From NCBI GenBank assembly GCA_944326315.1, contig CALVDP010000004.1:1-64000 (forward strand): 64,000 nt of DNA. The letters run 5' to 3'. Under the pieces are notes generated by a model that saw only the letters and a program-made list of their open reading frames with translations, made no database searches and was not told the origin of the DNA. Source of the stretch: an uncultured Bacteroidales bacterium. Its GTDB lineage: Bacteria > Bacteroidota > Bacteroidia > Bacteroidales > UBA932. Shown one piece after another: positions 1-9,331 of this stretch (position 1 is its first letter; each line of letters begins with the position of its first letter). Both the position numbers and the translations under genes were made by a program.

Positions 1-179
1 AGTCCCGGACACCGATGGACGAATATAAGACTTGAATTCCGGACTGTCTTTCAGAAAAAGAAAATCCGTATTTTTTTTCTTTCTGAAAAAATATTTTCTT
101 TTTCCGATAGAAATTTTTCTCTTTCTGAAACGTTATCCCGGCATTTATTATACATGTTGAAAAAATTATGACGAATTTT

Positions 180-230
180 TTTGTCCTTAAAGAAAATCTC
201 TTTATTTTTGAAAAGTGTGTGCATACACAC
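180..230 (+). promoter_or_regulatory. Promoter with start-site inverted repeat, first glycosidase operon
   Basis: A TTTG at 180-183, a 19 bp spacer and TATTTTTG at 203-210 match the Bacteroidota vegetative promoter. Four bases later GTGTGT (215-220) pairs with ACACAC (225-230) around GCAT, so the inverted repeat covers the expected start site. The same arrangement recurs at about fourteen more promoters in this window. Bases 1-179 are AT-rich, with no gene or structure I can support. Confidence 0.75.
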
Positions 231-326
231 TAATGTGCGTTTATGAAATGTAAAAAAGAGACCACGTGCCAATACCGACCTTGACAACCAACCTTTTGCA
301 GATTAATTCAAAATAACGGAATAAAC

Positions 327-1910
327 ATGAAAAAGAATCTTTTCCTCCCCTGCATGATCGCAGGATTGTCAATGATGTTGTATAGTTCAGAGCTTCCGGC
401 AACTGCTGCCGGAGGAGCCGGCAAGACCAGGACCGTGACATTTGCGCCGGATACGGTAAGGGTGCTGGACAACCCTTTGTCCGGATGGGTCATGTATCTG
501 GGCAGGGACTGGGACAGAAGCCAGGATGAAAATTTCTGGGAAGAGCAGGGGTATGACAGCATGCCAGCCGATAGCGGCAGAGTCACTGTAAAGGTCTCTG
601 ACTATGCGTCCGTGGCATATCTTAGGACGAGCTGGTCTTCCATGGAGCCTGAGGAAGGGAAATATTTCTGGAAAGATCCGGACAGCCGGCTGTCGCGTCT
701 TGTCAGGAGCGTGCAGGACCGTGGTATGAAGATAGCTTTCCGCATCGTGGTGGATGGACGGGATCAGGGAGCCAACACTCCTGAATTTGTGTTTGATGCC
801 GGGGCGAGATATTATCTGCAGAATGAAAAGCGTCCGGCACAGAAGACGCCGTTCCCTCAGGATCCGGTATTCAGAAAATATTATGAGAAATTCATAGAGG
901 CTTTTGCCGAAGAGTTCAATGACCCGGACAAGACGGCCTTCATTGACGGCTACGGGCTCGGGAAGTGGGGCGAAGGCCACAATGTTGCCTATGAGCCTGG
1001 CAATGTGATTTCCGACAGCACTGCTTATTACAAGGAGAACACAATGGAATGGATCACAGGACTGTATGCCAGAACATTCACCAAGGTCCCGCTTATCATC
1101 AACTATCATCGCCATATCGGCGCTCCGGTAAGTGAAGGCCGCCATGTGGAGCCGGACAGCGAGCACCTTCTTCAGATAGCCATTGACAACGGTTACGGGC
1201 TCAGGGCAGACTCATTCGGCATGAACAACCAGGATTGGGGCTATAATGACTGGGAGCGTTCTTATGTGAAGAAATGGGCATTCAAGGTCCCTATCATCAT
1301 GGAAGGCGGATGGATCGTCGGCCAGCATTCGTGGTGGCAGGACCCTGCAGGCTACAAGACGCCGAAAGATGTCCGAATAGGTGAGTTCGTCACTTCCGAG
1401 GAAGCAAGGGTGAACATGATGGACTTCAGGGCCGGTAAAGAGACAAGATCCTGGTTTTACGATGCTTTTGACTATGTGAAGAGGTTTGTTGCAGAAGGCG
1501 GATACAGACTGTATCCGGTAGAGATCACGGCTCCTGTGAAGATGACTGACGGGAAGCCTGTGACAATTACGCATAAGTGGGCAAATCTCGGCTGGGGTTA
1601 CTGTCCGAACAATATCAAACAGTGGAATTACAAGTACAAGGTGGCTTTCGTACTGCTCGATGACGAGGGCAATGTTGTGGCCAAGTACATTGACAGGGAT
1701 TCCGACCCTTCCAAGTGGCTCAAAGGAAATGTCACAGAGTACAGTTTCAGCTTTGTTCCCGAGGATATCCCGTCCGGCAAGTATCTTCTTGCCGCCGGTA
1801 TTGTGGATACATCGAAGGAAGACTGTCCTGCAGGTATAGAACTTTCTCTTGGCGAGGATGATCTGCTGGATGGCGGCTGGGTAGGAATCATGGATGTGAA
1901 ATGCAGATAA
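327..1910 (+). CDS. Secreted DUF4832-type TIM-barrel protein, probable glycoside hydrolase
   Basis: This is a 527-residue exported protein with a signal peptide over about residues 1-27. The body looks like the TIM-barrel plus beta-sandwich proteins carrying DUF4832. A G-x-WGE-x-H motif places Glu216 where barrel hydrolases keep an acid/base, and IIMEGGW places Glu326 as a possible nucleophile. The C-terminal part after about residue 390 (YPVEI, then H-WANLGW) fits the DUF4832 sandwich. It is first in an operon with an oxidoreductase, a GH36-like and a GH2 enzyme, each separated by short gaps, so a role in breaking down a plant or host glycan is likely. The substrate cannot be read from the sequence. 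The start is the first ATG after the promoter at 180-210. Confidence 0.7.
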   Translation: MKKNLFLPCMIAGLSMMLYSSELPATAAGGAGKTRTVTFAPDTVRVLDNPLSGWVMYLGRDWDRSQDENFWEEQGYDSMPADSGRVTVKVSDYASVAYLRTSWSSMEPEEGKYFWKDPDSRLSRLVRSVQDRGMKIAFRIVVDGRDQGANTPEFVFDAGARYYLQNEKRPAQKTPFPQDPVFRKYYEKFIEAFAEEFNDPDKTAFIDGYGLGKWGEGHNVAYEPGNVISDSTAYYKENTMEWITGLYARTFTKVPLIINYHRHIGAPVSEGRHVEPDSEHLLQIAIDNGYGLRADSFGMNNQDWGYNDWERSYVKKWAFKVPIIMEGGWIVGQHSWWQDPAGYKTPKDVRIGEFVTSEEARVNMMDFRAGKETRSWFYDAFDYVKRFVAEGGYRLYPVEITAPVKMTDGKPVTITHKWANLGWGYCPNNIKQWNYKYKVAFVLLDDEGNVVAKYIDRDSDPSKWLKGNVTEYSFSFVPEDIPSGKYLLAAGIVDTSKEDCPAGIELSLGEDDLLDGGWVGIMDVKCR

Positions 1911-1919
1911 TTACAGACT

Positions 1920-3803
1920 ATGAAAAAGCTGTTTGTTCTCATCGCGATTCTGTCCATTGTCCGGATGCTGCCAGCACGGGGAAGTGATGACGGCATATTG
2001 ATAGAGACCGAATCTTTCGGAAATACAGGCGGTTGGGTGCTGGATCAGCAGTTCATGGATCAGATGGGGTCTCCGTATCTTCTTGCTCATGGTCTGGGCA
2101 AGCCTGTCCGGGATGCGGAGACGACAGTGAATATTCCTGTCCAGGGAACATGGCATGTATATGCAAGGACTTATAACTGGACATCTCCATGGACAGCCTC
2201 ACCTGGACCCGGTAAATTCAAGGTCAGGATTGCTGGAAAGAAGATGAAGAATACCCTGGGCGCAGAAGGCAGCGGATGGCATTGGCAATATGCTGGCAAG
2301 GTGAAGCTGAACGCCGGGGAGACATCTGTCGCCTTGTCGGATCTGACAGGGTTTGACGGGCGTTGCGATGCCCTGTATCTGACAATGGACCAGGAGGCGG
2401 TCTCGGTTGATCCGGATGCATATATAGACAGGGTACGGGATGAAGCCATGAAAAGCAGGGAAGCGGCTGCTGGGGTCAGGAAGTTCGACTTTGTCGTTGT
2501 GGGAGGAGGCATAGCCGGCATGTGTGCCGCAGTATCGGCTGCAAGACTCGGCTGCAATGTGGCCCTTGTGAATGACAGGCCTGTTCTTGGCGGCAACAAC
2601 AGTTCCGAGGTCAGGGTTCATCTCGGCGGATATTCCGAAGTAGGCCCGAATGATGGCCTGGGCAGGATGATACGTGAGTTCGGACATACCAGAAAGGGAA
2701 ATGCTCAGCCTGCCTCCAACTATGAGGATGACAGGAAGCAGGAATTTATTGACAATGAAGAGAATGTCACCCTTTTTGCAAACTGCAGGGCGACTCGGGT
2801 CCGGATGGACGGAAACAGGATAGCCGCCGTGCTGATACAGGATGTGGTGACAGGCAAGGTCTGCTGGCTCGAAGCCCCGCTTTTCTCTGACTGTACCGGA
2901 GACGGCACAATCGGATACCTTGCAGGGGCAGACTGGCGGATGGGAAGGGAAGCCCGCAGCGAATACGGGGAATCCCTTGCCCCTGAGCAGGCAGACAGCA
3001 TGGTCATGGGTGCATCAGTGCAGTGGTATTCGGTGAAAAAGGACGGCAGGACAACATTCCCTGAGTTTTCCTACGGGGTGACCTTCAATGAAGACAACTG
3101 CGAGAAGGTCACAATGGGCGAATGGACCTGGGAGACCGGCATGAACCTGAATCAGGTGACAGATGCCGAACGTATCAGGGACTATGGTCTGCTGGTGATA
3201 TATTCGAACTGGAGCTATCTCAAGAATCATAAGAAGGACAATGCCAGATGGGCGGACAGAGACCTGGAATGGGTGGCCTATATCGCCGGGAAGCGGGAAT
3301 CCAGACGTCTGCTGGGTGACTATATACTCAAGCAGGACGATATTGACAAGAATGTGTTCCACGAGGATGCGTCATTTACCACGACATGGAGCATAGACCT
3401 GCATTTCCCGGACCCGGACAATTCGAGGAACTTCCCGGGAGCCGAATTCAAGACGGCTACGGTCCACAACTGGATCTATCCTTACGCCGTACCATACAGA
3501 TGCCTGTATTCCAGAAATATAGACAATCTTTTCATGGCTGGACGCAATATCAGCCAGACACATGTCGCACTCGGGACTACCCGCGTCATGCGTACTACCG
3601 GGATGATGGGCGAAGTCGTGGGAATGGCTGCCTCGCTCTGCCACAAATATTCATGCTCCCCGAGAGATGTCTACCGCTATCATCTTGACGATCTGAAGCC
3701 GTTGATGAAAAAAGGTGCAGGCAAATACGAAGGCACAAAAGAATCCCAAAGATTCAATCTTCCGAACGAACTTCTTGAAAAGCCGAAAGCATTTTTACAA
3801 TAA
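1920..3803 (+). CDS. Secreted FAD-dependent oxidoreductase with N-terminal sandwich domain
   Basis: The 627-residue protein has a signal peptide (about residues 1-21), then roughly 130 residues that resemble a carbohydrate-binding beta-sandwich. From about residue 187 there is an FAD_oxidored fold (PF12831 type): the dinucleotide motif VVVGGGIAGMCAA near residues 190-203, followed by GGNNSSEVR and a later C-terminal FAD contact region (FMAGRNIS...TTRVMRTTGMMG). Such enzymes occur in Bacteroidota polysaccharide loci and may oxidise a sugar hydroxyl, but the substrate is unknown. It starts 9 bases after the DUF4832 gene, so co-translation is likely. The stop codon lies inside a 26 bp tandem duplication. 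Confidence 0.75.
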   Translation: MKKLFVLIAILSIVRMLPARGSDDGILIETESFGNTGGWVLDQQFMDQMGSPYLLAHGLGKPVRDAETTVNIPVQGTWHVYARTYNWTSPWTASPGPGKFKVRIAGKKMKNTLGAEGSGWHWQYAGKVKLNAGETSVALSDLTGFDGRCDALYLTMDQEAVSVDPDAYIDRVRDEAMKSREAAAGVRKFDFVVVGGGIAGMCAAVSAARLGCNVALVNDRPVLGGNNSSEVRVHLGGYSEVGPNDGLGRMIREFGHTRKGNAQPASNYEDDRKQEFIDNEENVTLFANCRATRVRMDGNRIAAVLIQDVVTGKVCWLEAPLFSDCTGDGTIGYLAGADWRMGREARSEYGESLAPEQADSMVMGASVQWYSVKKDGRTTFPEFSYGVTFNEDNCEKVTMGEWTWETGMNLNQVTDAERIRDYGLLVIYSNWSYLKNHKKDNARWADRDLEWVAYIAGKRESRRLLGDYILKQDDIDKNVFHEDASFTTTWSIDLHFPDPDNSRNFPGAEFKTATVHNWIYPYAVPYRCLYSRNIDNLFMAGRNISQTHVALGTTRVMRTTGMMGEVVGMAASLCHKYSCSPRDVYRYHLDDLKPLMKKGAGKYEGTKESQRFNLPNELLEKPKAFLQ

Positions 3804-3835
3804 TATTGATGAAAGCATTTTTACAATAATATTGA
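3785..3835 (+). repeat. 26 bp tandem duplication across a stop codon
   Basis: The 25-base string that begins GAAAGCATTTTTACAATAAT occurs at 3785-3809 and again at 3811-3835. The first copy contains the last codons and TAA stop of the oxidoreductase gene. The second copy lengthens the spacer before the GH36-like gene. Confidence 0.9.
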
Positions 3836-3841
3836 CAGAAT

Positions 3842-5917
3842 ATGGCAATAAGACTTTCATACATTCTCTTCCCGTTGTTGGCATTCATGATACCCGGATG
3901 CTGCTTTTCCGCCGTTCCGGATTGTTACAGCCGTCTGAATTCAGATACTCTGACTGTCGGTAACTCTCTGGTGGAAAGAAAGTTCGTCTGGAACGGCGGC
4001 AACCTTATGACAGCAAGCATTACGGACAAGGTTTCCGGCAAGGTCCTGCGTTCCGTAAGGTTTGAACCTGATTTCGTGATGACATCCGCATCCGGACCAG
4101 GCAGCAACGGCTCGTATTCTTCGGAAAATGTCCCCCAGACTCCGGTGAGTCCTGCATATCATCGTGTGACGGTGAAATATTCCCTCGGAACGCTCCATAT
4201 AAGACGTGAATTCCGTATATACAGCGGATGTCCTGCTGTAGCCTGCGATACATGGGTGAGGGGAAGCATGACAGGCAGACTTGCCTCTTCTGTAGAAAAC
4301 AATGCTGACCGCAAGAATATAGAATTTGCCGAGGACATGGCCTCACGACCTGTGTCTGCAGTCATTGACAGGGTCAGTCTGCCGGGAAACCACTGGCATG
4401 GCAGGGCGGTGGAATTCTGGGATGTGACAGACTGGAACAACAACCTTGTGACTGAACGGGATTTCATATCATACCGGAAAAATTCATACCGTGGCAACAT
4501 ACTGTTCTTGCAGGACGGCACTGACGGAAGCGGACTCTTTTTCCTGAAGGAGGCTCCATGCTCAAGTGTGCAGCTGGAGTACGGAGGGGCTGATTTCATC
4601 GCTGACTTCGGAACGTTCTCGGTGACCGGCCCGGGCATAAGCACAGGCGATGTCTCTCAGGACAAATGGACCCGTATCTATTCCTGTGTCATGGGAGTCT
4701 GGAGCGGGGACGAACTTGATGCCCTGACCGCATTGCGGGAATATCAGCAGAATGTGCGCAGACACATACCGGACAGAGACGAGATGGTGATGATGAATAC
4801 GTGGGGGGACCGCAGCCAGGATGCCAAGGTAAACGAGGCATTCTGCCTTGCAGAGCTTGAAAAGGCTGCAAGGCTCGGGGTCACCCATTTCCAGATAGAC
4901 GACGGGTGGCAGGTGGGCAAAAGTCCCAATTCGGCCGTGGCCAAAGGTTCGTTCAAGAATATCTGGGACAACCCGGACTATTGGACCCCGGATCCGGTCA
5001 AGTATCCCCACGGCCTTGCTCCGATAATGGACAAGGCCGACAGCCTCGGAATAGAGATCGGCCTATGGTTCAATCCGAGCATACAGAACAGTTTCGAGGA
5101 CTGGGAGAAGGATGCTGATGCACTGATAAAGCTATACAGGGAGTATGGTATCAAGGTTTTCAAGATTGACGGACTGAATATACCGGACAAGAAGGCTGAG
5201 GAGAACCTGCGCCGCTTTTTCGACAAGGTGTCAGAGGCTACAGGCTATCAGGTCGTATTCAATCTTGACGTAACTGCCGGCAGGCGCGGAGGCTACCATT
5301 ATTTCAACGAATACGGGAATATTTTCCTTGAGAACCGATACACCGACTGGGGCAACTACTATCCGTACCAGACGTTGAGGAATTTGTGGCAGTTGTCGAA
5401 ATACGTCCCTGCCGAAAAGCTGCAGGTCGAGTTCCTGAACAAGTGGCGCAATCATGGTAAATATCCTGACGGTGATCCGTTCGCGCCGGGAAATTATCCG
5501 TTCCGGTATCTGTTTGCCATCACTATGCCAGGCCAGCCTTTGGCATGGATGGAGGCTTCGAACCTACCCGAAGAGGCATACGGAACCGCTTCCTTGATAG
5601 AGACATACAAGGGAATTTCAGAGGAATTCCATTCCGGAGTGATCCTTCCTGTCGGGGAGGAACCGTCAGGCCGTTCATGGACCGGCTTTCAATCCGTGTC
5701 CGACGATGCTTCCGGGTATATGCTTGTCTTCAGGGAAGACAATATGTCCGGGGCTGCGGAAGTGGATACGTGGCTTGACTCAGGTGCCGAGGTCAGATTC
5801 GATGCAGTGGCCGGAGACGGAGTGTCATTTACGGCAGTGGCAGGCAATGACGGTGTTGTGGAGTTCGCTTTGCCGGAACGGAATACTTTTGCCCTTTACA
5901 GGTATACTGTCTTGTAG
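3842..5917 (+). CDS. GH36-like alpha-galactosidase (melibiase family)
   Basis: The 691-residue exported enzyme has a hydrophobic N-terminus ending IPGCC, so it could be a lipoprotein. A beta-sandwich (about residues 30-290) precedes a TIM barrel. The barrel shows the GH36/GH27 hallmarks: HFQIDDGWQ, then GLWFNPS, then FKIDGLN, where Asp443 is the likely catalytic nucleophile. The acid/base residue is not assigned. The length fits GH36. It is third in the operon, 38 bases after the oxidoreductase gene. Alpha-galactoside release is the likely activity, although GH36 also contains alpha-N-acetylgalactosaminidases. Confidence 0.8.
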   Translation: MAIRLSYILFPLLAFMIPGCCFSAVPDCYSRLNSDTLTVGNSLVERKFVWNGGNLMTASITDKVSGKVLRSVRFEPDFVMTSASGPGSNGSYSSENVPQTPVSPAYHRVTVKYSLGTLHIRREFRIYSGCPAVACDTWVRGSMTGRLASSVENNADRKNIEFAEDMASRPVSAVIDRVSLPGNHWHGRAVEFWDVTDWNNNLVTERDFISYRKNSYRGNILFLQDGTDGSGLFFLKEAPCSSVQLEYGGADFIADFGTFSVTGPGISTGDVSQDKWTRIYSCVMGVWSGDELDALTALREYQQNVRRHIPDRDEMVMMNTWGDRSQDAKVNEAFCLAELEKAARLGVTHFQIDDGWQVGKSPNSAVAKGSFKNIWDNPDYWTPDPVKYPHGLAPIMDKADSLGIEIGLWFNPSIQNSFEDWEKDADALIKLYREYGIKVFKIDGLNIPDKKAEENLRRFFDKVSEATGYQVVFNLDVTAGRRGGYHYFNEYGNIFLENRYTDWGNYYPYQTLRNLWQLSKYVPAEKLQVEFLNKWRNHGKYPDGDPFAPGNYPFRYLFAITMPGQPLAWMEASNLPEEAYGTASLIETYKGISEEFHSGVILPVGEEPSGRSWTGFQSVSDDASGYMLVFREDNMSGAAEVDTWLDSGAEVRFDAVAGDGVSFTAVAGNDGVVEFALPERNTFALYRYTVL

Positions 5918-5932
5918 CAGTCCAATATCGTT

Positions 5933-5988
5933 CAGCCGGATTTGCAATCCGGCTGCCTACGTTTCCCGGCAGATTGCAAATCTGCCGG
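5933..5988. repeat. Pair of TTGCAA-centred palindromes
   Basis: Two GC-rich palindromes lie in the 135 bp gap between the GH36-like and GH2 genes. Arms CAGCCGGAT/ATCCGGCTG are at 5933-5955 and arms CCGGCAGAT/ATCTGCCGG at 5966-5988, both centred on TTGCAA. They belong to a family found at nine places in the window. Within an operon they may act as transcript stabilisers or partial terminators. Confidence 0.85.
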
Positions 5989-6052
5989 AACATCCACAGG
6001 GCTTTTCAGCCGCATTTATTGTCCGGAAAATTGAAAATATAATTTTTGAAAT

Positions 6053-7849
6053 ATGAATTACAGATTATCCTATTTGCTGGCGTTTGCCTTATGTTTTGCC
6101 GCAGCGTTTGTTTCCTATGCCTCTGATGCAGTCTCGCCGTTCATGACAAATGTCTATGGACGCGATTACATGCTGCTCAACGGAAAGTGGAACGTGATTG
6201 TTGACCTGTATGACCAGGGCGAGAAGATGAAGGTATTCGAGAACAGGACTCCGGCTTCGAATGAGGAATTTTACGAATATTCCTTTGACGGCGGCCTGCG
6301 TCTCAATGTTCCCGGTGACTGGAATTCCCAGGTGCCTGAGCTGAAATATTACGAGGGGACAGTGTGGTATGCACGCCATTTCAGTGCCGGACCTCAGACA
6401 GGTGAACGTCAGTTCCTGTATTTCGGTGCCGTGAGCTACAGGTGCAAGGTCTATCTGAACGGCGAGATGATCAAGGAGCATGAAGGCGGTTTCACCCCGT
6501 TCGAGGTTGAGGTGACAGGGAAGCTGTCTGATGGAGACAATTTCCTTGTCGTGCAGGTGAACAACAGAAGAACGGAGGATGCCATCCCTGCACTTGCGTT
6601 CGACTGGTGGAATTATGGCGGCATCACACGTGATGTCATGCTTGTCACAACCCCGGAGCAGTACGTGAGGGATTATTTTATCCGTCTGGCAGAGAAGGAT
6701 TCCAAGTCTGTCGCGGTGTCCTTGTCCATGGCATTGCCGCAGGAGACGGATGTACGCATAGATATCCCGGAACTGAAGATTTCGGAGACGGTCAGGACTG
6801 ATGCCCGGGGCAGGGCGGAACTGGTGATGAAGACTCCGAAGCTCAGGCTGTGGCATCCTGACAGTCCTGTGCTTTATGACGTGACCCTTACATGCGGGCA
6901 GGAATCTGTAAGTGACAGGATCGGTTTCCGTTATCTGGATACAGACGGTACCGACATCCTTGTCAACGGCGAACCTGTGTTCATGAGAAGCATTTCCTTC
7001 CACGAGGAGATACCGCAGCGCAAGGGCCGGGCTTTCTCGCAGGCTGATGCGCAGATGCTGCTGTCCGAGGCCGCTGCCTTGGGCGTGAATATGGTCCGTC
7101 TTGCGCATTATCCTCAGAACGAGTATATTGTGAGGCTTGCCGAGGAGATGGGGATCGTGTTGTGGGAAGAGATACCTATCTGGCAGGGAATTGATTTCGA
7201 GGATGAAGGTACCATGGCCAAGGCACAGGGTATGCTCCGGGAGATGATACACAGGGACAGGAACCGCTGTGCCGTATGCTTCTGGGGTGTGGCCAACGAG
7301 ACCAAGCCTTCCGAAGCCAGGAACGCTTTCCTGATGTCGCTTCTTGATACGGGACGTGCCATGGATACGACCAGACTGTATGTGGCAGCTTTCGACCTGG
7401 TGTATTTCAATGAGGAGACAAGGCATTTCGAGATGGATGACCCGTTCACGGAAAATCTTGATGTGGTGGCAGTAAACAAATACATGGGCTGGTATCATCC
7501 GTGGCCGGTACCGCCGACGGAGGCAGTGTGGGATGTCGTGCCTGACAAGCCGCTTATAATATCGGAATTCGGAGGCGAGGCTCTCTACGGGCAGCATGGA
7601 GACAGGAATGTGGCAAGTTCGTGGAGCGAGGAGTATCAGGCACGTCTGTATGAAGACAATATAGAGATGTTCCGCCACATACCTAATCTGGCGGGTGTGT
7701 CACCGTGGATACTTTTCGATTTCCGCTCCCCTTACCGTTTCCACCCTACGAACCAGGAGGACTGGAACAGAAAGGGGCTCGTCTCCGACCAGGGCTACCG
7801 CAAGGCCGCCTGGTATATCATGCATGACTATTATATGAAAATGAAATGA
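6053..7849 (+). CDS. Secreted GH2 glycoside hydrolase (beta-glucuronidase/galactosidase type)
   Basis: The 598-residue protein has a signal peptide (about residues 1-23). The three GH2 modules are visible: a jelly-roll sugar-binding domain (GDWNSQ, then GTVWYARHF), an immunoglobulin-like domain, and a TIM barrel. The barrel contains the acid/base motif FWGVANE (Glu416) and the nucleophile motif LIISEFGGE (Glu505). The short length and the sequence around the active site are closer to beta-glucuronidases and short beta-galactosidases than to LacZ. It is last in the operon and ends just before a terminator hairpin. Confidence 0.85.
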   Translation: MNYRLSYLLAFALCFAAAFVSYASDAVSPFMTNVYGRDYMLLNGKWNVIVDLYDQGEKMKVFENRTPASNEEFYEYSFDGGLRLNVPGDWNSQVPELKYYEGTVWYARHFSAGPQTGERQFLYFGAVSYRCKVYLNGEMIKEHEGGFTPFEVEVTGKLSDGDNFLVVQVNNRRTEDAIPALAFDWWNYGGITRDVMLVTTPEQYVRDYFIRLAEKDSKSVAVSLSMALPQETDVRIDIPELKISETVRTDARGRAELVMKTPKLRLWHPDSPVLYDVTLTCGQESVSDRIGFRYLDTDGTDILVNGEPVFMRSISFHEEIPQRKGRAFSQADAQMLLSEAAALGVNMVRLAHYPQNEYIVRLAEEMGIVLWEEIPIWQGIDFEDEGTMAKAQGMLREMIHRDRNRCAVCFWGVANETKPSEARNAFLMSLLDTGRAMDTTRLYVAAFDLVYFNEETRHFEMDDPFTENLDVVAVNKYMGWYHPWPVPPTEAVWDVVPDKPLIISEFGGEALYGQHGDRNVASSWSEEYQARLYEDNIEMFRHIPNLAGVSPWILFDFRSPYRFHPTNQEDWNRKGLVSDQGYRKAAWYIMHDYYMKMK

Positions 7850-7858
7850 TTGTACTGA

Positions 7859-7890
7859 GCAGCCGGATTGCAAATCCGGCTGCTTTTGTT
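7859..7890 (+). terminator. Palindrome acting as rho-independent-like terminator
   Basis: A GCAGCCGGAT/ATCCGGCTGC palindrome (7859-7883) is followed by CTTTTGTT. It lies between two convergent genes, the GH2 gene ending at 7849 and the SecB-like gene ending at 7899, so it may serve both strands. It belongs to the TTGCAA palindrome family. Confidence 0.7.
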
Positions 7891-7898
7891 GAATGTCT

Positions 7899-8348
7899 TT
7901 AGTCTTCTATTGTTATCCCGTTCTTTTGAACAAGTGTCTCAACTTTAATCATCGGAGTAGGATACTTTGACAAAAAAACTTCAGAGCTCCTTACATAGAC
8001 TATACCTCTTAATGTATCATAGGCAGTGCTGACAAAAGTCGGGAGGACGTCTACCTTTGTATTTATTGTCTGATTTTCTTTGTCTACTACAATTGCAGCA
8101 GATAAATTGTCGATAGAGAAGTTTAAAACAACACTCGACTCAAGTAATGTCTTTTCTTCATACAGATATCTTATACTTGGCTTTACAAGTATCGTATTCT
8201 TTGACATTTGTATTAATGTTTCAATTTTGTATTGGAATTTTAATTGCTTATCATCAAAATTGTCTACATCAATATCTTGAATATTTAATGTAGACTTTTC
8301 TTGTTCGATGGAAGCAAGTCTAAATCTTATGTTTGTAATATTTTCCAT
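7899..8348 (-). CDS. SecB-like chaperone of a toxin-antitoxin-chaperone module
   Basis: This 149-residue soluble protein has the length and strand-rich layout of SecB. Its C-terminal stretch LPTFVSTAYDTLRGIVYVRS resembles the SecB segment that precedes the final helix, and the N-terminus (IRFRLASIEQEKS) also fits. It is the third gene of a minus-strand operon behind a MqsA-like antitoxin (17 bases away) and a MqsR-like toxin. In tripartite TAC systems such as the Mycobacterium tuberculosis one, a dedicated SecB protects the antitoxin from degradation. Assignment rests on pattern and context, because SecB proteins diverge strongly. Confidence 0.6.
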   Translation of the reverse strand: MENITNIRFRLASIEQEKSTLNIQDIDVDNFDDKQLKFQYKIETLIQMSKNTILVKPSIRYLYEEKTLLESSVVLNFSIDNLSAAIVVDKENQTINTKVDVLPTFVSTAYDTLRGIVYVRSSEVFLSKYPTPMIKVETLVQKNGITIED

Positions 8349-8365
8349 AATGTTTCATGCTTTTA

Positions 8366-8926
8366 TCAGCAAGTTGTCCATCTTGCTTTCTTGTACGGAT
8401 AGGAAGTCGAATGTGCTGACAGATGGGCCATCTCGCTAAACTGATAATAAAAATCCTTTTTGAGACTGAAAACTCTTGGTTCAATGTAAGAAGCAACTTT
8501 GTTTCTGACTTTAGGATAATCTTTGCCTAATTTGGCGCAGGAGTTATCAATTTGTTTCAAAAGGCTATTTTTGTCAAATAATGATGCAAGAGATTTACCT
8601 ATTACCGGTGTAGGCATTTCGCCATTTTCATAAAGACCATATTGATTGATCCCTATACCGGCAATTTTTGACATTGTATGAGCCGACAACCCATACTTCT
8701 CTCTAAGGTTTTTCAATTCTGATGGGGATGGTATGCCATGCCGTTGACGATACTGGTTGTACAAATCTTCCATAACCAGATTGTCAACTTCAGCGTTTGT
8801 AAATGTTTTCCCTGTTTCGTCGCATTGAAAATAATAGCGTTTGACTATATACTTTTCATTTCGAAAAGTATATGCTTCATCTTTAGATAGCTTTGTGACA
8901 TTGCCGCCAGTGAAAGGACTTTTCAT
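8366..8926 (-). CDS. MqsA-like antitoxin with C-terminal extension
   Basis: The 186-residue protein has the MqsA/YgiT layout. Residues 1-50 form a zinc-ribbon-like module (SPFTGG, YTFRNEKY, YFQCDETGKTF), and residues about 68-115 are an Xre-type helix-turn-helix (LKNLREKYGLSAHTMSKIAG, NQYGLYENGE). Most of the usual zinc cysteines are missing (SPFT replaces CPxC), so metal binding is doubtful. About 55-70 residues extend past the usual MqsA end, finishing in an aromatic tail (YPYKKARW). In TAC systems such a tail is the chaperone-addiction segment recognised by the SecB-like partner, and I infer that role here. Its ATG overlaps the toxin stop by 4 bases. Confidence 0.7.
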   Translation of the reverse strand: MKSPFTGGNVTKLSKDEAYTFRNEKYIVKRYYFQCDETGKTFTNAEVDNLVMEDLYNQYRQRHGIPSPSELKNLREKYGLSAHTMSKIAGIGINQYGLYENGEMPTPVIGKSLASLFDKNSLLKQIDNSCAKLGKDYPKVRNKVASYIEPRVFSLKKDFYYQFSEMAHLSAHSTSYPYKKARWTTC

Positions 8927-9315
8927 AATTCTGTTTTGTAAGGGAATTTCATTTCAAACTTTGCTTTATGGAATGAAATGCAGTAAGTTGATGCATTAGC
9001 ATATTTCGTAATATATATTTTTATGTATATTGGTATTTTCTTACGCTTACCTTTTTTCTTTATGCCAATACCAAACATCCATACCGGTCCTTCTTCTGCT
9101 CCATATTCATTATCGGAAGGGCCTTGATAATAGTCTTCTGGTAATAAATTCAATATATACTCGTCCCTTTTGTCGGGAGGAAGCTCCAAATCGAACAAAG
9201 TTTGCATATTTTCTTCTTTGTCGTTATTGTAGATTATGCCGAATATTTTAGCCTTCTGGTGAAACTCTTTCAAGAAAGCTGCCACTTCGTCCAATGTTGC
9301 TGTATTGTCGGCCAT
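8923..9315 (-). CDS. MqsR-like toxin, probable mRNA interferase
   Basis: The 130-residue protein is first in the operon. The C-terminal half carries the MqsR-like strand pattern (KIPIYIKIYI, then YCISFHKAKFEM), matching the final strands of MqsR, a RelE-fold ribonuclease. The N-terminus (DEVAAFLKEFHQKAK) is a family-typical helix. I chose the ATG at 9315 over a GTG at 9330 because the promoter -7 box at 9332-9339 puts transcription start near 9326. Translational coupling to the antitoxin through ATGA is unusual for classic antitoxin-first modules but normal for mqsRA. The family call is from motif memory and moderate in certainty. Confidence 0.6.
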   Translation of the reverse strand: MADNTATLDEVAAFLKEFHQKAKIFGIIYNNDKEENMQTLFDLELPPDKRDEYILNLLPEDYYQGPSDNEYGAEEGPVWMFGIGIKKKGKRKKIPIYIKIYITKYANASTYCISFHKAKFEMKFPYKTEL

Positions 9316-9331
9316 AATTCTATTTTGCACA

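Noticed and set aside
51..287. Minus-strand 78-codon frame upstream of the first operon
   Set aside because: Low-complexity Lys/Glu/Phe-rich translation from an AT-rich region that overlaps a consensus plus-strand promoter. No family features.
6089..7678. Long minus-strand frame of 529 codons
   Set aside because: It lies entirely antisense to a clear GH2 gene, and its translation has no domain features. The length is a by-product of GC-biased codon use.
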